From a virus: 51,656 nucleotides of DNA. Positions 41,993 through 49,179 of the stretch are shown here, in pieces. How positions within the stretch are numbered: position 1 is the stretch's first letter; every line of letters starts with the position of its first letter. The notes under the pieces were generated by a model. That model was not told where the DNA came from. It made no database searches and saw only the letters and a program-made list of their open reading frames with translations. The translations under genes and the position numbers were made by a program. Where the stretch lies: positions 1 through 51,656 of IMG/VR virus record IMGVR_UViG_3300032046_000037, one strand, 5' to 3'.

Positions 41993-43191
41993 CAATAACA
42001 GAATCACCGTTGGCAACTATCAAGAGACTGTGCCAAGAGATATTGAAGTTCAACGAAGATGATAAGGTGGTAGTGGATGTATATACCAGCGTCCTTACGG
42101 CTGCTTATCATTCCAACATACCGGAGTTCGTGTGGATGTATATAGTTGGACCACCAGGATGTGGCAAGACAGAGTTGGTGTGCCTGATGATACATCACGA
42201 AGGATGTGAGTTTATAGATGACCTGACAGAACACGCCTTGACCAGTGGGTATTCGGATGAGACAGGATTTGACCCATCATTGCTGAACAAGTTGAACGGC
42301 AAAGTGCTAGTGATAAAGGACTTGGGGGACTTCGCAGAGAACAATCCACGGTTGGTCGATAAGATATGGGGGGAACTGCGAGCGATATTCGACAAGTATT
42401 ATGTGAAGGCATCTGGAGTTGTGGGGACACGGGAATATAATGTAAGGTTCGGGATAGTAGCGGCAGCAACGGAATACATAGATAAGTTCAGTGAGAGGCA
42501 TAGACAACTGGGAGAGAGGTTCCTTTCGTTCAGGCTGGCAAGGACACCACTAACTTTGGGGGAAAGGCGGGAGTTCAACAAGCGGTGTGTCGCCTTGATG
42601 AATGACAAAGACAGTTGGCAACAGAAGTTGCGGGGAGCAGTGCAAAAGGAAGTGGACAGGATAATGGAAAGGTGCAGGAGGAAAGATAGGTTGCCAGAGA
42701 TTTCTGCAGAGGCATTGGAGGTGTTGTTGGGATTGGCAGACTTGTTGTGTTTATTCAGGACGATTCCGATAGAAGGAACAGCAATGCAGCCGGAGTTTGC
42801 GAGCAGGGTGGTTCAGCAGTTGGTAGGGTTAGTGCAAGCCCACGCATTTGCAGATGATAGAGACCTGATAGATGAATCAGATTTGGCCTTGGCAAGGAGA
42901 GTGGTAATAGATTCACTGTCCGTAGTGAGAAGGAGGATGATACACTGGATGTATTTGAGAGGGGCACATAGACTAGGAGTGTCGAAGGAACAGATTGCTT
43001 CTACTTGCGGAACCACTCCTATTATAGTATGGCCGATACTTGTTCAGTATCTACACAGCAAGGTAATAGAACTAACTTCGGTAAGTGAGAAGGAGGAGGC
43101 GATAGAATTATACAGACTGACACCGGAGATATATAAGATAGTAAAAGATTGTGGTTTGTTGGAAGGAACTCACATGACAGGTTTAACTTAA
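41989..43191 (+). CDS. AAA+ ATPase, MCM/loader-like (400 aa)
   Basis: The start at 41989 overlaps the previous stop. Walker A GPPGCGKT is at 54-61 and Walker B VLVIKDLGDF near 105. A later arginine-bearing helix (LGERFLSFRLART, about residues 180-192) resembles the AAA+ sensor region. A C-terminal segment (MYLRGAHRLGVSKEQIASTCG) reads as a winged helix. This organisation resembles bacterial/phage MCM-like or helicase-loader ATPases. No DnaB-type helicase or primase was identified elsewhere, so this is the prime candidate for the replicative motor. Confidence 0.7.
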   Translation: MTITESPLATIKRLCQEILKFNEDDKVVVDVYTSVLTAAYHSNIPEFVWMYIVGPPGCGKTELVCLMIHHEGCEFIDDLTEHALTSGYSDETGFDPSLLNKLNGKVLVIKDLGDFAENNPRLVDKIWGELRAIFDKYYVKASGVVGTREYNVRFGIVAAATEYIDKFSERHRQLGERFLSFRLARTPLTLGERREFNKRCVALMNDKDSWQQKLRGAVQKEVDRIMERCRRKDRLPEISAEALEVLLGLADLLCLFRTIPIEGTAMQPEFASRVVQQLVGLVQAHAFADDRDLIDESDLALARRVVIDSLSVVRRRMIHWMYLRGAHRLGVSKEQIASTCGTTPIIVWPILVQYLHSKVIELTSVSEKEEAIELYRLTPEIYKIVKDCGLLEGTHMTGLT

Positions 43192-43205
43192 AGAGGGGAA
43201 AGAAA

Positions 43206-43637
43206 ATGGAACGATATTTATATTTAGCCCACCCTTTTCCCACCCGGCAACGGATGAGAAAATGGGAATTGAAAGTTGAAAATAAAACCGGATTATCTCT
43301 GTTCAATCCTTTCTATGATATAGATAGGAAAGATGTTAAGGAGATAGACTTGGGCAGGCGGGACAGATATAAACTCAACCCCGCCTCCGTGGTAAATGCC
43401 GATATAAAAAAGATAAAAGAATCCACAGGATTGATTGGATATGTAGATGGAAGTCTATCCTATGGAACGATAATGGAAATAGTATATGCGTTCAATTATC
43501 AAGTTCCCGTTTATTTGATAATTACCAACGGACATCACAATCATCCGTGGTTTCGGTATCACGCAACTAAAATCTTTACGGGGTTGGAGGACTTTGAAAA
43601 ATGGGCACAGAAAGAATTACAAAAGGTGATGGGATAG
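43206..43637 (+). CDS. Nucleoside 2-deoxyribosyltransferase-like protein (143 aa)
   Basis: AGAGGGGAAAGAAA precedes ATG 43206. YLYLAHPF opens the fold, NPFYDID follows, and IGYVDGSLSYGTIMEIVYAFNYQVPVYLI carries the Gly-Thr-x-x-Glu pattern expected for the nucleophile Glu of this family. It probably handles deoxynucleosides in pyrimidine or purine salvage. Confidence 0.75.
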   Translation: MERYLYLAHPFPTRQRMRKWELKVENKTGLSLFNPFYDIDRKDVKEIDLGRRDRYKLNPASVVNADIKKIKESTGLIGYVDGSLSYGTIMEIVYAFNYQVPVYLIITNGHHNHPWFRYHATKIFTGLEDFEKWAQKELQKVMG

Positions 43638-43639
43638 AA

Positions 43640-43963
43640 ATGGTAAAGGAGATGGACAAAGTGTATGGTCATCCAATGTTCTATAAATTACTCGACAGGA
43701 TGGCTGACCTCCATTCCAGAAAAAATCATGACTACGCCGGACAAGACCCGTTGAGCAATTTGAAATCATCTCTTCGGCTGGGGTTGTCTCCATTCCTTGG
43801 GGTGCTGGTAAGGTTACAGGATAAGTGGTCGAGACTGGAACAGTTTGCGAGAAGCGGACAACTAATGGTAAAGGATGAAACAGTAGAGGATACTTTGATG
43901 GATATAGCGGTTTATAGCTTGCTGGGTATAATCCTGCGGAGAGAGGAGAAAGAAGGCAGATGA
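43640..43963 (+). CDS. DUF1599 (nucleotide-modification-associated) protein (107 aa)
   Basis: ATG 43640 is chosen; a longer reading from 43601 is possible and overlaps the previous gene. LHSRKNHDYAGQDPLSNLKSS and DTLMDIAVYSLLGIILR are family hallmarks. DUF1599 proteins are linked to phage nucleotide metabolism or base modification. Its stop overlaps the next start. Confidence 0.75.
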   Translation: MVKEMDKVYGHPMFYKLLDRMADLHSRKNHDYAGQDPLSNLKSSLRLGLSPFLGVLVRLQDKWSRLEQFARSGQLMVKDETVEDTLMDIAVYSLLGIILRREEKEGR

Positions 43964-44274
43964 GTGGCAACGAACAACCATCCTATACAGAGGGGGATAT
44001 AGTTGAGATAAGATTCCATGATATTCAGCAGATAAGTAACTGGACACCGCTCGACCTTGCCAAGAAGGATACTCCGCCTATTTGCAAGATGGTAGGATAC
44101 TTACTGGAAGAAACATCAGATACCGTGATTGTAGCTTGCGGTGTTTCTAATGATGGAGAGGGGGATTATTGGATACTTCCTCACGGATGTGTCATTAGTA
44201 TCAGAAAAGTAGAAGAAGCGGAACTGAATGATTTTCAGGAGAATAAAAATGGCAAAGATTCCCCACACGATTAA
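43960..44274 (+). CDS. Conserved-type phage protein (104 aa)
   Basis: Translationally coupled to the preceding gene (ATGA). The pattern GDIVEIRFHDIQQISNW ... KMVGYLLEETSDTVIVACGVSNDG ... WILPHGCVISIRKVEE is shared by small beta-barrel proteins found in many phages near replication genes. Function unknown. Confidence 0.65.
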   Translation: MSGNEQPSYTEGDIVEIRFHDIQQISNWTPLDLAKKDTPPICKMVGYLLEETSDTVIVACGVSNDGEGDYWILPHGCVISIRKVEEAELNDFQENKNGKDSPHD

Positions 44275-44926
44275 CCCACGGAAAATGACGAAGAAGGAAT
44301 TGACGGACAGGTTTGATTTCAAGTGCAGACATTTCAAGAATGGCCTTGAACATCCTGCTTGTTATGAGAGAGACCATTCTGATAGCATGCGAGTTGGTTG
44401 TCTGGACATAGAAGCATCGGGGCTGAAAGCCAACTTCAACTTTGTATTGTCGTGGTGTATTAAGGAACTTGGCGGAGACATAAAGGGAGATGTGATAGCG
44501 GGAGAGGATATACGAGCAGGAGTCTTTGACAAAAGGATTGTCCAAAGTTGTATAGAGGAGTTAAGGAAATACAATAAGATACTCACCCATTATGGAACTA
44601 ACTTCGACATCAAATTCTTACGCACACGGGCACTCGTCCACAGACTTGACTTCCCACAGTATGGAGAGATACTGCATACGGACGTTTATTATATGGCCAA
44701 AAGAATCCTGCTACTACACTCAAATAGACAGGACTGTGTAACGGAGGCTCTCTATGGCAGAAGTCATAAGACAAGGATACATCCCGATATATGGATGCAG
44801 GTTACACGAGGGAATCTGAAAGCACTGAAGTATTTGTATAAACACAATATGATAGATGTGAAAGAATTGGAAAAGAATTACTTGAAACTCAAACCATTTA
44901 GCAGAGAGACCAAGAAGTCCATTTGA
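44249..44926 (+). CDS. DnaQ-like 3'-5' exonuclease (225 aa)
   Basis: ATG 44249 follows CAGGAG. Exonuclease motifs: LDIE (D53, E55), THYGTNFDIKFL (Asp near 120) and HTDVYYMAK. This is the RNase H-like DnaQ/YprB fold. With the polymerase's own exonuclease present, it may process recombination ends or RNA primers. Confidence 0.85.
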   Translation: MAKIPHTINPRKMTKKELTDRFDFKCRHFKNGLEHPACYERDHSDSMRVGCLDIEASGLKANFNFVLSWCIKELGGDIKGDVIAGEDIRAGVFDKRIVQSCIEELRKYNKILTHYGTNFDIKFLRTRALVHRLDFPQYGEILHTDVYYMAKRILLLHSNRQDCVTEALYGRSHKTRIHPDIWMQVTRGNLKALKYLYKHNMIDVKELEKNYLKLKPFSRETKKSI

Positions 44927-44945
44927 CCTCTGCAGAAAGAAAACG

Positions 44946-45098
44946 ATGAATAAACTATACCTTATCTTCGGGATACTTACCGTAATGAGTCAGGGGGGAA
45001 TCAGTATCGTGGCCTTCTATTCGGGTAAAGCGAAAGAAGGAATAATAGGAAGTCTCTTTGCAATAGCCAATGGGATTATTTATTTATGGAAAGGATAA
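44946..45098 (+). CDS. Two-helix membrane protein (50 aa), holin-like
   Basis: ATG 44946 to TAA 45096-45098. Two hydrophobic segments (LYLIFGILTVMS and GIISLFAIANGIIYLW-like part) are joined by a short GKAKEG turn. The shape is that of a small holin or antiholin. A CCTCTGCAGAA repeat lies just upstream of its start. Confidence 0.55.
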   Translation: MNKLYLIFGILTVMSQGGISIVAFYSGKAKEGIIGSLFAIANGIIYLWKG

Positions 45099-45102
45099 GA
45101 AG

Positions 45103-45849
45103 ATGGAACTTGATACCATAATCCAGGGAGATTGTATTGAAGAGATGCAGGCTATGCCTGATAACTCCATAGACCTTGTGGTTACAAGTCCTCCTTATAA
45201 TGTGGGGATTGAGTATGATACCTTTAATGACAAGCGACCTTATCCTGCTTATCTTTATTGGTGCAGACAGTGGTTGGCGGAGATACTGCGGGTGCTCAAA
45301 CCAGATGGTAGGTTGTGTCTTGACCATTATTTGTCTTGTGGAACTGCAGAATATAGATTTGTTCCTCTTATGGATTTGAATGCTATTGCTCTTTCACTTG
45401 GATTCAAACATCATGGGATAGCAATATGGTGGGATATAACTTTGACAGAGAGAACTGCGTGGGGAAGCTGGTTGAGTGCAAGTGCCCCCTATATCAATTC
45501 GCCTTTTGAGGGAATACTGATATTGTTCAAAGACCATTGGAAAAAGGACAGGCCGGGGGCTACAGAGATTAGCAAAGAGGAGTTTATGGAAGCGTGCAGT
45601 GGGGTATGGAAGATTCCAACAGACAGAGAACGATTGACACCTGCTACTTTCCCGGTGGCATTGGCGGAACGGTGCATCCGGTTGCTGTCTTGGGAAGGAG
45701 ATATAGTATTCGACCCTTTTTCCGGGAGTGGGACGACTTGTATAGCGGCTAAAAAAACGGGAAGGAGATTTGTGGGGATTGAACTTAGCCCAGCTTATTG
45801 TCAGGTGGCAAGGGAAAGGATTATGGGGGTTTCTGCAGAGGTTGAATGA
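45103..45849 (+). CDS. DNA methyltransferase, SPPY type (248 aa)
   Basis: ATG 45103 follows AAGGATAAGAAG. Motif IV SPPYNVG at 29-35 and motif I DPFSGSGTT at about 204-212 make it a beta-class enzyme, compact and lacking extra domains. SPPY is typical of N4-cytosine or N6-adenine enzymes. The substrate site is unknown and there is no restriction partner. A TTCTGCAGAGG repeat forms its last codons. Confidence 0.92.
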   Translation: MELDTIIQGDCIEEMQAMPDNSIDLVVTSPPYNVGIEYDTFNDKRPYPAYLYWCRQWLAEILRVLKPDGRLCLDHYLSCGTAEYRFVPLMDLNAIALSLGFKHHGIAIWWDITLTERTAWGSWLSASAPYINSPFEGILILFKDHWKKDRPGATEISKEEFMEACSGVWKIPTDRERLTPATFPVALAERCIRLLSWEGDIVFDPFSGSGTTCIAAKKTGRRFVGIELSPAYCQVARERIMGVSAEVE

Positions 45850-46065
45850 GTGAAAATTCACGCCGTTGAAATCGTCAACTTCCTATAGGAAGTTCCCTGT
45901 AGGATGTTGGGTGTAGGCCGTTGGGAGTTCCCTGTAGGGAGTTGGGAGTTTCCTACGGCCTGTTGTATATAGGGAGTTCCCTGTAGGGAGTTCCCTGTTG
46001 GGAGTTCCCTGTAGGGAGTTGGGTGTAGGGTGTTGGCTGTTTCCTGTAGGGAGTTGGATATAATT
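45831..46065 (+). repeat. Composite repeat module, copy 2
   Basis: TTCTGCAGAGG (45831-45841), GAGTGAAAATTCACGC (45848-45863) and a perfect 18-bp palindrome AACTTCCTATAGGAAGTT (45877-45894) are followed by about 170 bases of imperfect GGGAGTTCCCTGTA and GGGAGTTGGGTGTA units. The same set lies at 2599-2755. It is non-coding and precedes the ubiquitin-like operon promoter. Confidence 0.8.
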
Positions 46066-46110
46066 TTTAATGCGGTTATAAGTATTTTATTGACAAAGAG
46101 TTATGAGCAA

Positions 46111-46159
46111 AAATAATTTTTGGAAAATGTTTGACAGTCCCCCCGGCCTTCCTTATACT
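46111..46159 (+). promoter_or_regulatory. Promoter of the ubiquitin-like operon (class A)
   Basis: AAATAATTTTT (46111-46121), nine bases, TTGACA (46131-46136), 17 bases, TATACT (46154-46159). The hexamers are strong and the upstream element is identical to two replication-region promoters. A second TTGACA at 46090 lacks a good -10. Transcription should start near 46166. Confidence 0.88.
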
Positions 46160-46183
46160 ATATATACGCAGACGGACGGGCGG

Positions 46184-46200
46184 TTGGCGATTTTTGCCAA
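46184..46200 (+). other. Small hairpin in the operon leader
   Basis: TTGGC-GATTTTT-GCCAA forms a five-pair stem near the 5' end of the predicted transcript. It may stabilise the messenger. It is not a terminator. Confidence 0.5.
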
Positions 46201-46252
46201 AAGTATAGATATAGATATGATGTAGTGTAGAGAAAGGGGGTATGACAATGAG

Positions 46253-46537
46253 ATGAAATGGGGAGCAGATGACCCAAGTATAGTGGAAGTGGTGGAGGCG
46301 TTTCTGGCTCGGAGTAAGAGGGAGGTAGTTGTGCCATTGACGACAGACGGCATTGAGCTGGTCAGCTTCGGAGTCCCAATAGCAAGATGGGATGGAGACA
46401 AGCTGGTAATGATGATTGGAACATCCGGGGAAAGAGAGGAGGATAAAGGTAGCGGTAGTAAAGGGAGGAAGATGCACAGGAAGTTGGTATTGGCGCTGGC
46501 AAAACAGAGTCAGGTGGAAATTGTGTTATGTGAGTAG
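46253..46537 (+). CDS. First gene of the ubiquitin-like operon (94 aa)
   Basis: AAAGGGGG precedes a four-codon ORF (46242-46256) whose stop overlaps this ATG. Residues 1-20 are helical. Residues 25-55 (VVPLTTDGIELVSFGVPIARWDGDKLVMM) form beta strands of a style seen in small phage proteins that carry an S-[FY]-G-x-P-I-A segment. A helix (KMHRKLVLALAKQ) follows. No function can be assigned. As the promoter-proximal gene it may regulate or be a target of the system. Confidence 0.6.
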   Translation: MKWGADDPSIVEVVEAFLARSKREVVVPLTTDGIELVSFGVPIARWDGDKLVMMIGTSGEREEDKGSGSKGRKMHRKLVLALAKQSQVEIVLCE

Positions 46538-46582
46538 GTAAAAAGTATAATAAGTAATGGGTAGAGAAAGGAGCAAAAGAAG

Positions 46583-46873
46583 ATGAGTATTGGCAATATG
46601 AATAATGATAATGGTAGTGTGTTGTTTGTTAATAATGAAGGCGGGGGGTTCGCAGAGGAGAAACCCATAGCCGTGGGAATGACTATAGGAGAGTTCCTTG
46701 CACGGTGGAATCCGGATGCGGATGTGGATGACTGTCTGATACGGGTAAATGGAGAAATTGTGGCAAGGAGTCAGGAACTGACGGACGGGGATAAGGTTAT
46801 CGTGGCAATGAATACTCCTTTGCAGGACGGAGATAGGGTTACAGTCAGCCCTGTCAATGTAAAGGGGGCATGA
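46583..46873 (+). CDS. Ubiquitin-like beta-grasp protein, Ubl1 (96 aa)
   Basis: AAAGGAG lies seven bases before the ATG. After a polar N-terminal tail (1-22), residues 25-92 show the ThiS/MoaD/ubiquitin-type beta-grasp pattern: a strand, helix TIGEFLARW, CLIRVNGEIV (51-60), then ELTDGDKVIVA and LQDGDRVTV. The chain ends VNVKGA, so Gly95 is next to last, instead of the usual terminal Gly-Gly. It sits next to E2, JAB and E1 genes and is the likely modifier. ThiS/MoaD sulfur carrier is the alternative, but no thiamine or molybdopterin gene is present. Confidence 0.75.
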   Translation: MSIGNMNNDNGSVLFVNNEGGGFAEEKPIAVGMTIGEFLARWNPDADVDDCLIRVNGEIVARSQELTDGDKVIVAMNTPLQDGDRVTVSPVNVKGA

Positions 46874-46914
46874 TTGGGGCCTGCACTTGGACGTGGATGC
46901 TAGGATGCTATGTG

Positions 46915-46950
46915 GGGCTGGTAGGATACTGAATAGGGTCCTGCCAGCCC
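46915..46950 (+). other. Hairpin between Ubl1 and the E2 gene
   Basis: GGGCTGGTAGGA (46915-46926) pairs with TCCTGCCAGCCC (46939-46950), 12 pairs with one wobble, and a 12-base loop. No T-tract follows. It could protect the upstream Ubl1 message or lower read-through, giving more modifier than enzyme. Confidence 0.7.
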
Positions 46951-46992
46951 AGCAATTATAAGACATAGATAATGGTAGAAAGGAAAAGAGAT

Positions 46993-48102
46993 ATGGATAT
47001 GAAGTGTAACGGTAAAGGTAAAGCAGAAAAAGAGAAGGAGGAGGAGAGAAAGCCATATACGATACAATTCTTTGGGAATGAGATAACGATTGGCACATCG
47101 AGGAGATTCCCAAGGAAGAATCTGAAGAAATGGTCTGTGAAGGAGAGGAAGGCACTACGGCTGGCATACAGGATATATCATCAATGTCTATTGAAGGGGG
47201 AAGAGGAATATAAGGAGCTATTGGCAGTGGCAGCATCCAAGTTGGTTGTAGTTCGTAAGAATCTGGCACGTGTGGAATTAGAGGGGACACCCTGCTTGGT
47301 TTGGGAGTGGGGAAGGGGAAGAGATGCACAGGACGAGAGAGGAGAGGGGATAATAACCGAAACGGCAACCTTGTTATATACCATAAAAGAGCTGTTGGAG
47401 TGTGCATGCAAGTTTCGGAGGGTGGCACGGAGGAGAGGGGGGGTAATTGCCTTTGCTACCTGTTTAGAAGGGATTGAAAAGGAGTTCGGGGTTACGTGGT
47501 CATATAGGAAGGGAATGTTAGTAGTAACCACCATAGCACCGATAGTCTTAAAAGATACAAGTATGGACTTGGCAGTGAATATGGGGAAGTTCAAGATAGA
47601 GATGCCTCTACGAACAGACTGGTGTGGCATAAGGGTGAGCCGTGTAATAGACGGGGATGCGAATGCAGATGTAAGAGGGAAGTGGAAACCTCCTAGCTAT
47701 ATACATCCGCATGTGAACACGGATGGGTATCTATGTTTAGGGGACTATGGGAAGAGTATAAGGGCAGCATGGGAGAGGTTAGATTTGGACTCCTATCTGC
47801 ATCTAGTATTAGAGATACTAAGGAATTATAATAGTGGAAGTCCCTATGTTCGATTATCAGAGTATGTGGAGGGGTGTAGCTGTATAAGGTGTGGCGGGTT
47901 CATCCTCCTTGAACATATGGGGGAGGAGAGTGTTGTATGTGAGAGATGCAAGCGAGTAATGCATAGGAGATGTGCAAACCACACGTGCATTTGTGGGACT
48001 AAGGGAATATATTGCAGAATATGTTGTTCTCTGCACCAACGAGGTGAGGATGAGGAAGGTAATGCTGTATGTGTAATCCATGGAAAACCTATTAGTGTAT
48101 AG
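46993..48102 (+). CDS. E2-like conjugating domain fused to a C4HC3 RING/PHD-like domain (369 aa)
   Basis: ATG 46993 is preferred (AAAGGA eight bases upstream); 46972 is also in frame. Residues 20-190 are not recognised but include strands such as YTIQFFGNEITIG. Residues 232-283 hold an E2 active-site signature: HPHVNTDGYLCLGDYG, with His238, Asn242 and candidate catalytic Cys248, then Trp260 and a C-terminal helix LHLVLEILRNYNSG. Residues 297-348 are a zinc cross-brace: C297-x2-C300, C316-x2-C319, H324-x2-C327, C341-x2-C344, with extra Cys at 295, 332, 334 and 345. Fusion of E2 with a RING/PHD-like domain would join conjugase and ligase in one chain. Confidence 0.82.
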   Translation: MDMKCNGKGKAEKEKEEERKPYTIQFFGNEITIGTSRRFPRKNLKKWSVKERKALRLAYRIYHQCLLKGEEEYKELLAVAASKLVVVRKNLARVELEGTPCLVWEWGRGRDAQDERGEGIITETATLLYTIKELLECACKFRRVARRRGGVIAFATCLEGIEKEFGVTWSYRKGMLVVTTIAPIVLKDTSMDLAVNMGKFKIEMPLRTDWCGIRVSRVIDGDANADVRGKWKPPSYIHPHVNTDGYLCLGDYGKSIRAAWERLDLDSYLHLVLEILRNYNSGSPYVRLSEYVEGCSCIRCGGFILLEHMGEESVVCERCKRVMHRRCANHTCICGTKGIYCRICCSLHQRGEDEEGNAVCVIHGKPISV

Positions 48103-48120
48103 AGTAAGGAGAGTGAAAAG

Positions 48121-49179
48121 ATGAGTAGAAAGCACGGGGATAAAGGGAAGCATAAAGATAAAGGATTGCGATTCTGGCAGGGTAATGGAAAGCCAGCGAT
48201 AACGAAGGTGGGGAAAGGGGGGATGGAGATGGTATTAAGAATAAGTCCAATGGCGTGGGCAAAGATACTCTGGTTCAAAGACAAGGCAGATGGATTAGAG
48301 ATAAGTGGATTTGGAGTAACGGCAGTAGATGACCCACTATATATGGAAGAATTCCACACCATAAAGCAGGAATGCACCGGCAGCAGTGTGGATATAGATG
48401 ATGAGGATATTGGCAGGTATTTTGACGAGCAAGTGAACAGGGGAAAGCAACCAAAAGACTTCGCAAGGATATGGATACATACACATCCAGATGGAGTCAC
48501 ACAGCCAAGCGGGGTAGATACAAATACACAGGAGAGCGGGTTGGGGGGTGCAAGCTGGACTATTATGATGGTAGTAGTGGGGGAAGGGGCAATAGCTAGG
48601 ATAAGGGTGATACCCTTTGGCAATTATGCAACGGAAGGAGAGATACCAGTAAGGATAGATTGGACGGAGAGACCCTTTGGTGGGTCTGACTTTGAGGGAT
48701 GGGGGCGGGAGTTTGATAAGAACATAAAGAGGAAAGCAATAGTATGGGAAGTAGGAGTAACTGATGCTCTAATTTCAAATAGATGGGGAATAGCAGGAAT
48801 AGCAGGAATAGCAACAGCAGGGGCAGTGCCAGACAACAAGGTGATAATGCCAGCAACAATGGTAAGTAATAGGGAGACCATCATTATGGGGGATTGGGCG
48901 CTAACGGCAGCGGATATTGGATGTCTGAAGAATAGAGGGTTCACACTTATGGAAATAGATATGTATGGAGATATGTTATTCGGAATGACACCGGCACAGT
49001 TGGAACGGTATGAGTGCAACTTGTATGGAGTTAGTCTGGAACAGTTACGGGACGAGAAAGTAGTAGAAAGGAAAATAGGAGATAGTTATGAAAACAGCAA
49101 GCAAGAGGAAAGTAGAGACAACGGAAGTGGAAGTGGAAGACCCCCGGTTCATACGACAGCAGGAGATAATACCCCTTAA
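48121..49179 (+). CDS. JAB/MPN (JAMM) deubiquitinase-like protease (352 aa)
   Basis: AAGGAG precedes the ATG. The JAMM site is complete: Glu60 in LEISGFG, then H120-T-H122-x7-S130-x2-D133. These are the zinc ligands and catalytic residues of Rpn11/AMSH-type metalloproteases and of the bacterial deconjugases in ubiquitin-like operons. Residues 180-330 are a second, unrecognised domain with a Gly/Ile/Ala-rich helix pair. The final 30 residues are disordered and overlap the E1 gene by 92 bases. It should process Ubl precursors or remove Ubl from targets. Confidence 0.9.
   Translation: MSRKHGDKGKHKDKGLRFWQGNGKPAITKVGKGGMEMVLRISPMAWAKILWFKDKADGLEISGFGVTAVDDPLYMEEFHTIKQECTGSSVDIDDEDIGRYFDEQVNRGKQPKDFARIWIHTHPDGVTQPSGVDTNTQESGLGGASWTIMMVVVGEGAIARIRVIPFGNYATEGEIPVRIDWTERPFGGSDFEGWGREFDKNIKRKAIVWEVGVTDALISNRWGIAGIAGIATAGAVPDNKVIMPATMVSNRETIIMGDWALTAADIGCLKNRGFTLMEIDMYGDMLFGMTPAQLERYECNLYGVSLEQLRDEKVVERKIGDSYENSKQEESRDNGSGSGRPPVHTTAGDNTP

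Noticed and set aside
45877-46065. Repeat array looked at as a CRISPR
   Set aside because: Units are short, imperfect and without unique equal-length spacers, and no cas adaptation genes are present; the Cas4-like nuclease is of the phage recombination type.
46526-47428. 300-codon frame on the minus strand
   Set aside because: Ser/Pro/Leu-rich shadow of the purine-rich Ubl1 and E2 genes.
48121-49179. Tail-assembly JAB/NlpC protein (lambda K-like)
   Set aside because: No NlpC/P60 domain follows, and the gene lies far from the tail genes between E2 and E1.
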